NCBI GenBank assembly: GCA_945877815.1 | Contig: CAMDWJ010000011.1 | Span: 47,674-111,673 of the forward strand | Length of the DNA: 64,000 nucleotides | Source of the DNA: Caenispirillum bisanense | GTDB lineage: Bacteria > Pseudomonadota > Alphaproteobacteria > Rhodospirillales > UBA2165 | Direction: 5' to 3' | In this document: in pieces, positions 57,679-64,000 of the stretch | Layout: the number at the start of each line of letters is the position of its first letter | Position numbering within the stretch: the stretch's first letter is position 1 | Notes under the pieces: model-generated | Databases searched by the model: none | Told to the model about the DNA's origin: nothing | Seen by the model: the letters and a program-made list of their open reading frames with translations, nothing else | Position numbers and translations under genes: made by a program

Positions 57679-58560
57679 TCAGCGCGTGGGGATGGGCTTC
57701 TCGCCGGAATAGTCGTAGAAGCCTCGGCCCGACTTGCGGCCGAGCCAGCCGGCTTCGACATATTTCACCAGCAGCGGGCAGGGACGGTACTTGCTGTCGG
57801 CGAGACCCTCGTGCAGTACCTGCATGATCGCGAGGCAGGTATCGAGGCCGATGAAGTCGGCCAATTCGAGCGGGCCCATCGGATGATGCGCGCCGAGTTT
57901 CATCGCGGTATCGATGGCATCGACCGAACCGACCCCTTCGTACAGCGTATAAACGGCTTCGTTGATCATCGGCAGCAGGATGCGGTTGACGATGAAGGCT
58001 GGGAAGTCCTCGGCGCTGACCGGAGTCTTGCCGAGCTTCACGGCGAATGCGCGGATGTGATCGAAGACATCAGGCGCCGTCGCGATGCCGCGTATGATCT
58101 CGATCAATTCCATCAACGGCGCGGGATTCATGAAATGGACGCCGATGAAGCGGCTCGGCCGATCGGTCTGCGCGCCGAGACGCGTGATCGAGATGGAGGA
58201 GGTGTTTGAGGCGAGGATCGCCTCCTTGCTCAGCACCGGACAGACTTGCGCGAATATCTGTTTCTTGACCGCTTCGTTTTCGGTCGCCGACTCGATCACC
58301 AATTCGCAGCTTTCGAGCGAGGCGACATCGACATTGGTCATGATGCGTTTGAGCGCCGTGTTGCGGTCCGCATCGCTGAGCCGGCCGCGCGAGACCAGCC
58401 GGTCCATGTTCTTGCCGATGGTGGCTTGTGCCTTGTCGAGCGCGTCCTGCGAGATATCGACCATTTTCACATTGAAGCCGGCGGAGGCGCAGACGTGGGC
58501 AATGCCTTGCCCCATTTGTCCCGCGCCGATCACGCCGACGGTTTTGATTCCGGGAAGCAT
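57679..58560 (-). CDS. 3-hydroxybutyryl-CoA (3-hydroxyacyl-CoA) dehydrogenase
   Basis: 293 residues from the ATG at 58560 (AAGGG at spacing 8); an upstream ATG at 58599 overlaps the etfA stop but adds 13 atypical residues. The NAD-binding motif VGVIGAGQMGQGIAHVCA is followed by the catalytic-domain signature FIGVHFMNPAPLMELIEII (His of the dyad in HFMNP) and GRKSGRGFYDY at the C-terminus. It oxidises 3-hydroxyacyl-CoA in fatty-acid or PHB metabolism. It is third in the etfB-etfA-hbd operon. Confidence 0.94.
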   Translation of the reverse strand: MLPGIKTVGVIGAGQMGQGIAHVCASAGFNVKMVDISQDALDKAQATIGKNMDRLVSRGRLSDADRNTALKRIMTNVDVASLESCELVIESATENEAVKKQIFAQVCPVLSKEAILASNTSSISITRLGAQTDRPSRFIGVHFMNPAPLMELIEIIRGIATAPDVFDHIRAFAVKLGKTPVSAEDFPAFIVNRILLPMINEAVYTLYEGVGSVDAIDTAMKLGAHHPMGPLELADFIGLDTCLAIMQVLHEGLADSKYRPCPLLVKYVEAGWLGRKSGRGFYDYSGEKPIPTR

Positions 58561-58598
58561 GATTTGACCCTTCGCTTGTGGCGTATGCCCGTTGAGCA

Positions 58599-59531
58599 TT
58601 ATCTATCCAACTCCGCTTCGAGTTCGGGAAGCACCTTGAAGAGATCGGCGACCAAGCCGTAGTCGGCGATCTGGAAAATCGGTGCTTCCTCGTCTTTGTT
58701 GATGGCGACGATAACTTTGCTGTCCTTCATGCCGGCCAGGTGCTGGATGGCGCCCGAGATGCCGACCGCGATATAAAGGTCCGGCGCCACGATCTTGCCG
58801 GTCTGTCCCACTTGGTAATCGTTCGGCACGAAGCCTGAATCGACGGCTGCGCGCGAGGCGCCGACGGCCGCGCCCAATTTGTCAGCGATGCGTTCGAGCA
58901 TGACGAAATTGTCGCCGCTCTGCATACCGCGTCCGCCCGAGACGATGATGCGCGCCTGTGTAAGTTCCGGGCGTTCGTTCACGCTTGCGCTGATGCCGAC
59001 GAATTCGGAAACGCTCGCCGTGTCGTTCACGACGAGCGGCGCGATCTCGGCCTTTGCCTCGCTCTTGGCGGCGGCATCGAAGGCAGTCATGCGCACGGTG
59101 ATCGCCTTGATCGCGTCGGCTGAGCGCACTGTGGCTATCGCGTTACCCGCGTAGATCGGACGCTCGAAGGTGTCGGCATCGACGATTGCGGTGATCTCGG
59201 AGAGTTGCTGGATATCGAGCAGGGCCGCCACGCGGGGCATCAAATTCTTGCCGAAGGTCGAGGCGGCCGCCACGAGGTGGGTGTAATCGCGGGCGATCCC
59301 GACGATTAGGGCGGCGATCGGCTCGGCCAACGGATGGTTTAGGCTTGCGGCCTCGGCCAGCAGGACCCTGGCGACACCGGCTATGTGCGCCGCTTCGTCG
59401 GCGACGGCGGCGCACCCTTTGCCGGCGACTAGGACGGTGACCGGGCCGAGCTTGACGGCGGCGGTGATCGCGTTGAGCGTAGCACCCTTGAGGGCAGCGT
59501 TGTCGTGTTCGGCGATGACGAGGACCGGCAT
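58599..59531 (-). CDS. etfA: Electron transfer flavoprotein, alpha subunit
   Basis: 310 residues. The C-terminal FAD domain shows [36 protein letters not shown] and [20 protein letters not shown], the ETF alpha signature, then [20 protein letters not shown]. It pairs with EtfB to carry electrons from acyl-CoA dehydrogenases to ETF-QO (gene at 38618). The start overlaps the etfB stop as TGATG, so translation is coupled. Confidence 0.97.
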   Translation of the reverse strand: MPVLVIAEHDNAALKGATLNAITAAVKLGPVTVLVAGKGCAAVADEAAHIAGVARVLLAEAASLNHPLAEPIAALIVGIARDYTHLVAAASTFGKNLMPRVAALLDIQQLSEITAIVDADTFERPIYAGNAIATVRSADAIKAITVRMTAFDAAAKSEAKAEIAPLVVNDTASVSEFVGISASVNERPELTQARIIVSGGRGMQSGDNFVMLERIADKLGAAVGASRAAVDSGFVPNDYQVGQTGKIVAPDLYIAVGISGAIQHLAGMKDSKVIVAINKDEEAPIFQIADYGLVADLFKVLPELEAELDR

Positions 59532-60280
59532 CAGATCACCTTCGCTTCGGTGCGCAGTTTCGCGACCAGCGTGGCGACGGAATCCACTTTGATCCCGGCT
59601 TGCCGCTTGGCCGGCTCGACGACCTTCAGCGTGGTCAGGCGCGGCGTGATATCGACACCGAGATCGGCGGGACTCAGAGCATCGATCGGCTTTTTCTTGG
59701 CTTTCATGATGTTGGGGAGCGAGGCGTAACGCGGCGTGTTCAAACGCAGATCGGTGGTGACGACGCAGGGCAGCGTCAACTTGACCGTCTCAAGCCCGCC
59801 ATCGACCTCACGGATCACAACGGCATGGCCGTCGCCGAGCGCCAGCTTGGAGGCGAAGGTTCCCTGCGGCCAATCGAGCAGAGCGGCCAGCATTTGGCCG
59901 GTCTGGTTGGAATCGTCGTCGATCGCCTGCTTGCCGAGAATGACGAGATCCGGCTTTTCGCGCGCGACAATGGCTTTCAAGATTTTGGCGACGGCGAGGG
60001 GCTCGACGGTGGTGTCGCATTTGACGTGAATGCCGCGATCGGCGCCCATGGCCAGTGCGGTGCGCAAGGTTTCCTGACAGGGCTGGGGGCCGACCGACAC
60101 GGCGATCAACTGCTTGGCAGTGCCGGCTTCGAGCAGGCGCACGCCCTCTTCGATGGCGATCTCGTCAAAAGGATTCATCGACATCTTGACGTTGGACGTC
60201 TCGACATCCGATTGGTCGCTTTTGACACGGATTTTAACGTTGTAATCGATCACCCGTTTGACGGCGACCAGGACCTTCAT
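59531..60280 (-). CDS. etfB: Electron transfer flavoprotein, beta subunit
   Basis: 249 residues, normal length. Features: [55 protein letters not shown] and the loop [20 protein letters not shown] near the C-terminus that recognises acyl-CoA dehydrogenases. It is the first gene of the etfB-etfA-hbd operon; the 113 bases upstream, to the adenosyltransferase gene, show no clear promoter by eye. Confidence 0.97.
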   Translation of the reverse strand: MKVLVAVKRVIDYNVKIRVKSDQSDVETSNVKMSMNPFDEIAIEEGVRLLEAGTAKQLIAVSVGPQPCQETLRTALAMGADRGIHVKCDTTVEPLAVAKILKAIVAREKPDLVILGKQAIDDDSNQTGQMLAALLDWPQGTFASKLALGDGHAVVIREVDGGLETVKLTLPCVVTTDLRLNTPRYASLPNIMKAKKKPIDALSPADLGVDITPRLTTLKVVEPAKRQAGIKVDSVATLVAKLRTEAKVI

Positions 60281-60393
60281 GCGTTCACCCGACTAGATTC
60301 GTTGCCGTACCGGGCGATTTTGCGCTGCGGAACGACGGCGAACATTAGGTTGTCGTCAGGTTTATGTCAAATCGATGGCGGGCCGGTTTCCGT

Positions 60394-60957
60394 TCAGCGG
60401 TTTTCGCCGGGAATCCACAGAATGTCTTGTTTTCCGCCATCGTTGAGGGCCCGCGCCAAGACGAACAAATGGTCGGACAGGCGGTTCAGGTAGGTCACGA
60501 TCAGCGGGTTGATCGCCTCCTGTGTCGCCAGGGCAACAGCCAGCCGTTCGGCGCGGCGGACCACGGTCCGGGCCAGATGCAAATGGGCCGATGCCGGCGT
60601 GCCGCCCGGTAGGATGAACGAGGTGAGAGGGGATAGGTCGACGTTGATCTGGTCGATCTCGCCCTCGAGGCGGACAATCTGCACCTCGATAATGCGCAAA
60701 GCCGATTTGCCCGGCTCCGGATCCGCCGGACGGGCGAGATCGGCGCCGAGATCGAACAAATCGTTTTGGATCCGGGCCAGCATGTCATCCGGTTCGCCGG
60801 ACGTATGCAATCGTGCGATGCCGAGGACCGCATTGGCCTCGTCGACGGTACCCATGGTTTCGACCCGGATGTGTGACTTGGCGACGCGCGCTCCGCCGGC
60901 AAGCGAGGTTTCGCCCCGATCGCCGCCGCGTGTGTAGATTTTGTCCAGGGTCACCAT
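60394..60957 (-). CDS. Cob(I)alamin adenosyltransferase, PduO/MMAB type
   Basis: 187 residues. The N-terminal ATP site is TRGGDRGETSLAGGARV, with METMGTVDEANAVLG-type text (here VETMGTVDEANAVLGIAR) and a C-terminal RRAERLAVAL/LNRLSDHLFVLAR. It makes adenosylcobalamin from cob(I)alamin and ATP. The class II ribonucleotide reductase at the right edge of the window needs this cofactor. It lies downstream of a small membrane-protein gene on the same strand (22-base gap). Confidence 0.94.
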   Translation of the reverse strand: MVTLDKIYTRGGDRGETSLAGGARVAKSHIRVETMGTVDEANAVLGIARLHTSGEPDDMLARIQNDLFDLGADLARPADPEPGKSALRIIEVQIVRLEGEIDQINVDLSPLTSFILPGGTPASAHLHLARTVVRRAERLAVALATQEAINPLIVTYLNRLSDHLFVLARALNDGGKQDILWIPGENR

Positions 60958-60979
60958 GTCGTCAGGTCCGATCGTTGGC

Positions 60980-61195
60980 TCAATTGCCGTTCTGCCACAT
61001 GGCGCTCGCCATCAGGGCCAGCAAGATGAGTACGGCCAGCGCGTGCAAACCCACGCGGACCCGCATGATCTTGTTTCGGGTGGCCGGCGAGACGTTCTTG
61101 CTGCCCATCGCGATCACGCCAGCAATCAGGACGCCAAGCGTTGCAACCAGCAAGAAGCCGAGCACGTATGGGGAGAGCGCGTAAAACGTTTCCAT
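60980..61195 (-). CDS. Small twin-transmembrane protein (HIG1-like)
   Basis: 71 residues with two membrane helices (VLGFLLVATLGVLIAGVIAM and VGLHALAVLILLALMASAMW) joined by a basic loop, KNVSPATRNKIMRVRVGLHA. This is the layout of the bacterial HIG1-like 'twin transmembrane' proteins. Members are linked to respiratory complexes in mitochondria; the bacterial role is uncertain. It precedes the adenosyltransferase gene. Confidence 0.85.
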   Translation of the reverse strand: METFYALSPYVLGFLLVATLGVLIAGVIAMGSKNVSPATRNKIMRVRVGLHALAVLILLALMASAMWQNGN

Positions 61196-61222
61196 AAGCC
61201 TTTTTAGCGGCTTGCGGCGGTC

Positions 61223-61666
61223 TTAGCGAGCGGCAGTTTTGCCGCCGGGCACCAGTACGGGAATGGGTTTGGTGTGTTCGCTTTCCTCGGTCGGCGCCCG
61301 TGGATTGACGATCAGCGGCTTGAGGTGGCGCGTGAGGTAGAGAACCACCCCACGGCGGAAGTCCTCCTTGACCAAGGCCCAACTTACGAACAGGCCGCCA
61401 TTGATCTTATATTGCGTGATCTCCGCGTCGTCGGCGACCGTATCGATCGCGCGCCCGAGATTGGGCGTTTCCCCAACGAAGACCCATTGCGGCCGGATGC
61501 CGCCGTGCCAAACGACGTAGACGCCGCCGACGCCGCGGATCTTTGCTTCGTCCGGATCCAACTCGACCAATTGATAAAACGCGCCGCTTGGGCTGCGCGC
61601 CCATTTTGGATCGATGGGCGCACCGCCGGGTAGCGACGGCGCCTTTGTGCTGCCGAAAAGCGCCAT
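61223..61666 (-). CDS. Unknown protein with a possible GIY-YIG-like core
   Basis: 147 residues, soluble, no signal. The core reads GVGGVYVVWHGG, then WVFVGETPNLGRAIDTVADD, then INGGLFVSWALV and GVVLYLTRHLKPLIVNP. The arrangement GxYxxW ~10 residues VFVGET-x-NLxxR resembles the start of a GIY-YIG nuclease fold (GIY, YVG, helix with Arg), but the catalytic Glu is not obvious. It is first in a run of three minus-strand genes ending in the adenosyltransferase. Confidence 0.7.
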   Translation of the reverse strand: MALFGSTKAPSLPGGAPIDPKWARSPSGAFYQLVELDPDEAKIRGVGGVYVVWHGGIRPQWVFVGETPNLGRAIDTVADDAEITQYKINGGLFVSWALVKEDFRRGVVLYLTRHLKPLIVNPRAPTEESEHTKPIPVLVPGGKTAAR

Positions 61667-61890
61667 GTGACCAAATCTCTCAATTCTGCGAATCGATAGT
61701 TTAATCCTATTCGCTGAATCTTAACAAATAACGCATAGTCTTAACCCACGATCGTCGTCGGCGCCATCTAGCCCCATCCGGCACGCAAAATGCGCGACCC
61801 ATGGAGATCTCGATGCGGCCAAACCCGGCAATGATATTGCCGGGGCGGCCTTGTAGAATAGCAATCGCATAGAGCGGACTGGAGGGCGTT

Positions 61891-62172
61891 ATGTTTTTCG
61901 ACCAGATTAAGGAACTCGACGGCAACATCAAGGCGCTGAAGGAACATTTGACCAACATCAGCAGTTCGGTCGAAATCCAGGTCGATCATCTCGACGATAT
62001 TGCGGGCCATATCATTGCGCTCGAAGCGATCATGGTTCAGATCCTCAAGAAAACCGAAATCGATGTCGAGGCCGCCAAAGCTTGGGTGGTTCAGCAGACC
62101 CAGGGCAGCACCGGCAAGACGGGCGGCAGCACCAAGGCGCGCGACGTCGTCGACCTGCTCACCAAGAAATAA
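61891..62172 (+). CDS. Small coiled-coil protein, unknown function
   Basis: 93 residues, almost wholly helical with heptad-like hydrophobics (FDQIKELDGNIKALKEHLTN; LDDIAGHIIALEAIMVQILK), then a Gly/Ser/Thr-rich linker (QGSTGKTGGSTKARD) and a short helix. GGAGGGCGTT precedes the ATG. There is no signal peptide and no recognised family; it may oligomerise. It is flanked downstream by palindromic repeats. Confidence 0.7.
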   Translation: MFFDQIKELDGNIKALKEHLTNISSSVEIQVDHLDDIAGHIIALEAIMVQILKKTEIDVEAAKAWVVQQTQGSTGKTGGSTKARDVVDLLTKK

Positions 62173-62188
62173 TCGAAATTCCAGAGCT

Positions 62189-62428
62189 GTCATGCGCGGA
62201 CTTGATCCGCGCATCCACATTCTCATCGCTCAAATCAAAAAAATGGATGGCCGGGTAAAGCCCACCGCTGTCCGGTTTAAATTAAGCCGTCATGCCCGTA
62301 CTTGTTACGGGCATCCACGGTCGAAAGCGCAATAGCGCGAAATGACCGTTGGAGCGCAGATACCCAGTTTTGCCCTGCATGGTCCGATGGCCGATTCGTC
62401 ATGGCCGTAACAAGTACGGCCATGACGA
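62189..62428. repeat. Three palindromic intergenic repeats, same family as at 57.5 kb
   Basis: Copies at 62189-62219 (GTCATGCGCGGACTTGATCC start), 62288-62320 (CGTCATGCCCGTACTTGTTA start) and 62397-62428 (CGTCATGGCCGTAACAAG start, a perfect palindrome). In addition CCGCTGTCCGGTTTAAA near 62265-62281 is inverted near 62511-62527 (TTTAAACCGGACAGC). Together they fill most of the 403-base gap 62173-62575; no gene is seen there. Confidence 0.75.
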
Positions 62429-62575
62429 ACCTATTTTCGGAGTTTGAGTCTCAGCCGGTTCTATCATGCAAAAATATAAGCAGAGGAAGGCTTTGTTCCG
62501 GTTCGAAACATTTTAAACCGGACAGCAGAGGGTAAAGCCCGGCTATGACGGGTTACTGCTTTGTAACAGCGTAGC

Positions 62576-64000
62576 CTACCCGCATTTAGAATGGCCGCAG
62601 CTCGTGCAGGTGTCGCACCCTTCCTGGCGGATCAGGCTGGCCTGACCGCATTTGGGGCACTGGCGGAAACGCGTGTCGCGACCCGCGGCGCCGTTGCCGG
62701 CGCCGGCCGAAAGACCGACAGCCTTAGGATGGCGTAGCGTCTCGCGTTCGGCATCGCGGTCGGACGAGGGCAAGAAGCCGATCGCGATCATATGCTGTTC
62801 GAGAACTTCGCCGATCGCCGCCAAAAGCGACGGCACGTATTTGCCGCGCATCCATTGACCGCCGCGCGGATCGAACACCGCCTTCAATTCTTCGACCACG
62901 AACGAGACATCGCCGCCGCGACGGAACACGGCCGAGATCATGCGCGTGAGCGCCACCGTCCAGGCGTAGTGCTCGGTGTTTTTCGAATTGATGAAGACTT
63001 CGAAGGGACGTCGCCGCCCGTCCTGCACGATATCGGTCACGGTTATATAGAGCGCGTGATCGCTTTCCGGCCATTGCAGCTTGTAGGTGGCGCCTTGCAA
63101 TACGTCGGGTCGCGCAAGCGGTTGAGTGAGGGCTACGACATTCTGCCCGTCGTAGGCGTCCTTGGGTTTGACGGTGGCGACCGCGTCGGGTTTGCCGAGC
63201 GGCAATTCCTGCTGCGCGCGCGCATCGGCGCTCTTCGGTTTCTCGATCGTTTCGAGAACCGAGCCGGTGATGTCGTTCGGCCGGTAGGTCGTGCAGCCCT
63301 TGCAGCCGAGCTCGTAGGCTTCGAAATAGATGCTCTTGAAATCCTCGAACGAGATGCCTTCGGGGCAATTGATGGTCTTTGAGATCGAGCTGTCGACGTA
63401 TTTCTGGATCGCGGCCTGCATCACCAGATGATCGCGTGGCGTGAGATCCTGCGCGTCGACGAAGGCATCGGTCAGCGGGGCATTCTCGCCGCGAATCCGG
63501 CGATAGAGCCGATAGGCGTAGTCGGACACTTCTTCCTCGCGCCGTGTGCCGTCCGGCATCAGGATATGGCGCCGATAGGTAAAGCTGAAGACCGGCTCCA
63601 GGCCGGAGGAGACATTGTCGGCGAGCAGAGAAATGGTTCCGGTGGGGGCCACCGAGGTGAGCAGCGCGTTGCGGATGCCGTGTGCGGCGATGGCGGCGCG
63701 CACATCTTCGTCGAGCGTCGCCGTGCCCTCGCCGCCGAGATAGGCGTTTTTGTCGAACAGCGGGAAGGCGCCCTTTTCCTGCGCGATCTCGGTCGAAGCG
63801 AGATAGGCGGCGCGGCGGATCTTCGCCATCCATTCCTCGGTGAGGCGGCGTGCCTGGGCCGAGCCGTACCGCGCACCGCACATGATTAACGCATCGGCCA
63901 AGCCGGTTACGCCAAGTCCGATGCGCCGCTTGGCATTGGCTTCGGCGGTTTGTTGCGGCAAGGGAAAGCGCGACGCATCGATGGCATTGTCGAGCATGCG
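62576..64000 (-). CDS. nrdJ: Adenosylcobalamin-dependent (class II) ribonucleotide reductase, C-terminal part
   Basis: Cut by the right edge; the frame is open to base 64000 and the true start lies outside. The visible 474 or so residues include the end of the catalytic barrel (ASTEIAQEKGAFPLFDK; TSVAPTGTISLLADNVSSG), the CKGCTTYRPNDITGSVLE segment, a TSCPD-type domain (YAWTVALTRMISAVFRRGGD) and the C-terminal zinc ribbon CPKCGQASLIRQEGCDTC with SCGHSKCG. It reduces ribonucleotides using a B12-derived radical without needing oxygen. An adenosyltransferase for its cofactor is 1.6 kb away. Confidence 0.95.
   Translation of the reverse strand, partial: RMLDNAIDASRFPLPQQTAEANAKRRIGLGVTGLADALIMCGARYGSAQARRLTEEWMAKIRRAAYLASTEIAQEKGAFPLFDKNAYLGGEGTATLDEDVRAAIAAHGIRNALLTSVAPTGTISLLADNVSSGLEPVFSFTYRRHILMPDGTRREEEVSDYAYRLYRRIRGENAPLTDAFVDAQDLTPRDHLVMQAAIQKYVDSSISKTINCPEGISFEDFKSIYFEAYELGCKGCTTYRPNDITGSVLETIEKPKSADARAQQELPLGKPDAVATVKPKDAYDGQNVVALTQPLARPDVLQGATYKLQWPESDHALYITVTDIVQDGRRRPFEVFINSKNTEHYAWTVALTRMISAVFRRGGDVSFVVEELKAVFDPRGGQWMRGKYVPSLLAAIGEVLEQHMIAIGFLPSSDRDAERETLRHPKAVGLSAGAGNGAAGRDTRFRQCPKCGQASLIRQEGCDTCTSCGHSKCG

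Overview
The window looks like a chromosomal segment of a GC-rich alphaproteobacterium, probably of the Rhodospirillales kind. The basis is the gene set: a CcrM-type GANTC methyltransferase, an NdvA/ChvA-like glucan exporter, ETF and ETF-ubiquinone oxidoreductase of alphaproteobacterial type, an adenosylcobalamin-dependent ribonucleotide reductase, and many orphan periplasmic substrate-binding proteins. Placement below class level is a guess. Both edges cut genes: a substrate-binding protein on the left and the nrdJ-type reductase on the right.

Layout. 1-3.9 kb: two tandem family-5 (oligopeptide/dipeptide type) substrate-binding proteins followed by a Rieske oxygenase. 4-8.5 kb: two small unknown genes, an alginate-lyase-like protein, another family-5 binding protein and queC. 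8.5-14.8 kb: a lipoprotein M23 peptidase, then a one-directional copper-handling operon on the minus strand led by csoR with a palindromic CsoR-type operator just upstream; it encodes a His-rich protein, a TolC-like lipoprotein, a Tat-exported multicopper oxidase, a cupredoxin, a CusF-like protein, and a peptidoglycan-binding/Met-rich pair that is one reading frame broken by a single stop codon. 15-18 kb: a receiver-only response regulator, ybaK and a YddA/SbmA-like ABC transporter. 18.3-26.2 kb: two long secreted TPR-CHAT proteins in tandem, a small secreted protein and a zinc-ribbon membrane protein. 26.3-33.6 kb: an NdvA-like exporter, a two-domain carboxymuconolactone-decarboxylase-like protein, a graveyard of gene fragments, an iron/thiamine-type binding protein, a PEP-mutase/isocitrate-lyase-family enzyme and a flavin monooxygenase. 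33.8-44.9 kb: housekeeping genes (CBS protein, tRNA-Gln, TctC-type binding protein, ispE, TPR protein, ETF-QO, uracil-DNA glycosylase, lytic transglycosylase, moaB, truncated globin). 44.9-50.3 kb: MATE exporter, second Rieske oxygenase divergent from a fourth family-5 binding protein, a yeast-type cytosine deaminase, and a fragment that duplicates the 5' end of the MATE gene. 50.4-57.5 kb: another receiver, a phased GTCGAGA repeat array, a radical SAM protein, small genes, fasciclin, CPA2 antiporter, RNase HII and ccrM. 57.5-64 kb: palindromic repeats, hbd-etfA-etfB, cobalamin adenosyltransferase, small genes and the B12-dependent reductase.

How the genes work together. The copper operon is a coherent periplasmic copper buffering/oxidation module. 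ETF alpha/beta, ETF-QO and 3-hydroxyacyl-CoA dehydrogenase form an acyl-CoA electron-transfer set split over two loci. The adenosyltransferase makes the cofactor the class II reductase needs. The two Rieske-oxygenase/binding-protein loci look like paralogous uptake-and-oxidation modules. The least explained region is the secreted TPR-CHAT pair with its downstream secreted and membrane proteins. The most striking non-coding signals are the helically spaced GTCGAGA array at 51.05-51.20 kb and four GANTC sites in front of ccrM. All functional statements rest on reading motifs by eye; no database search was run.
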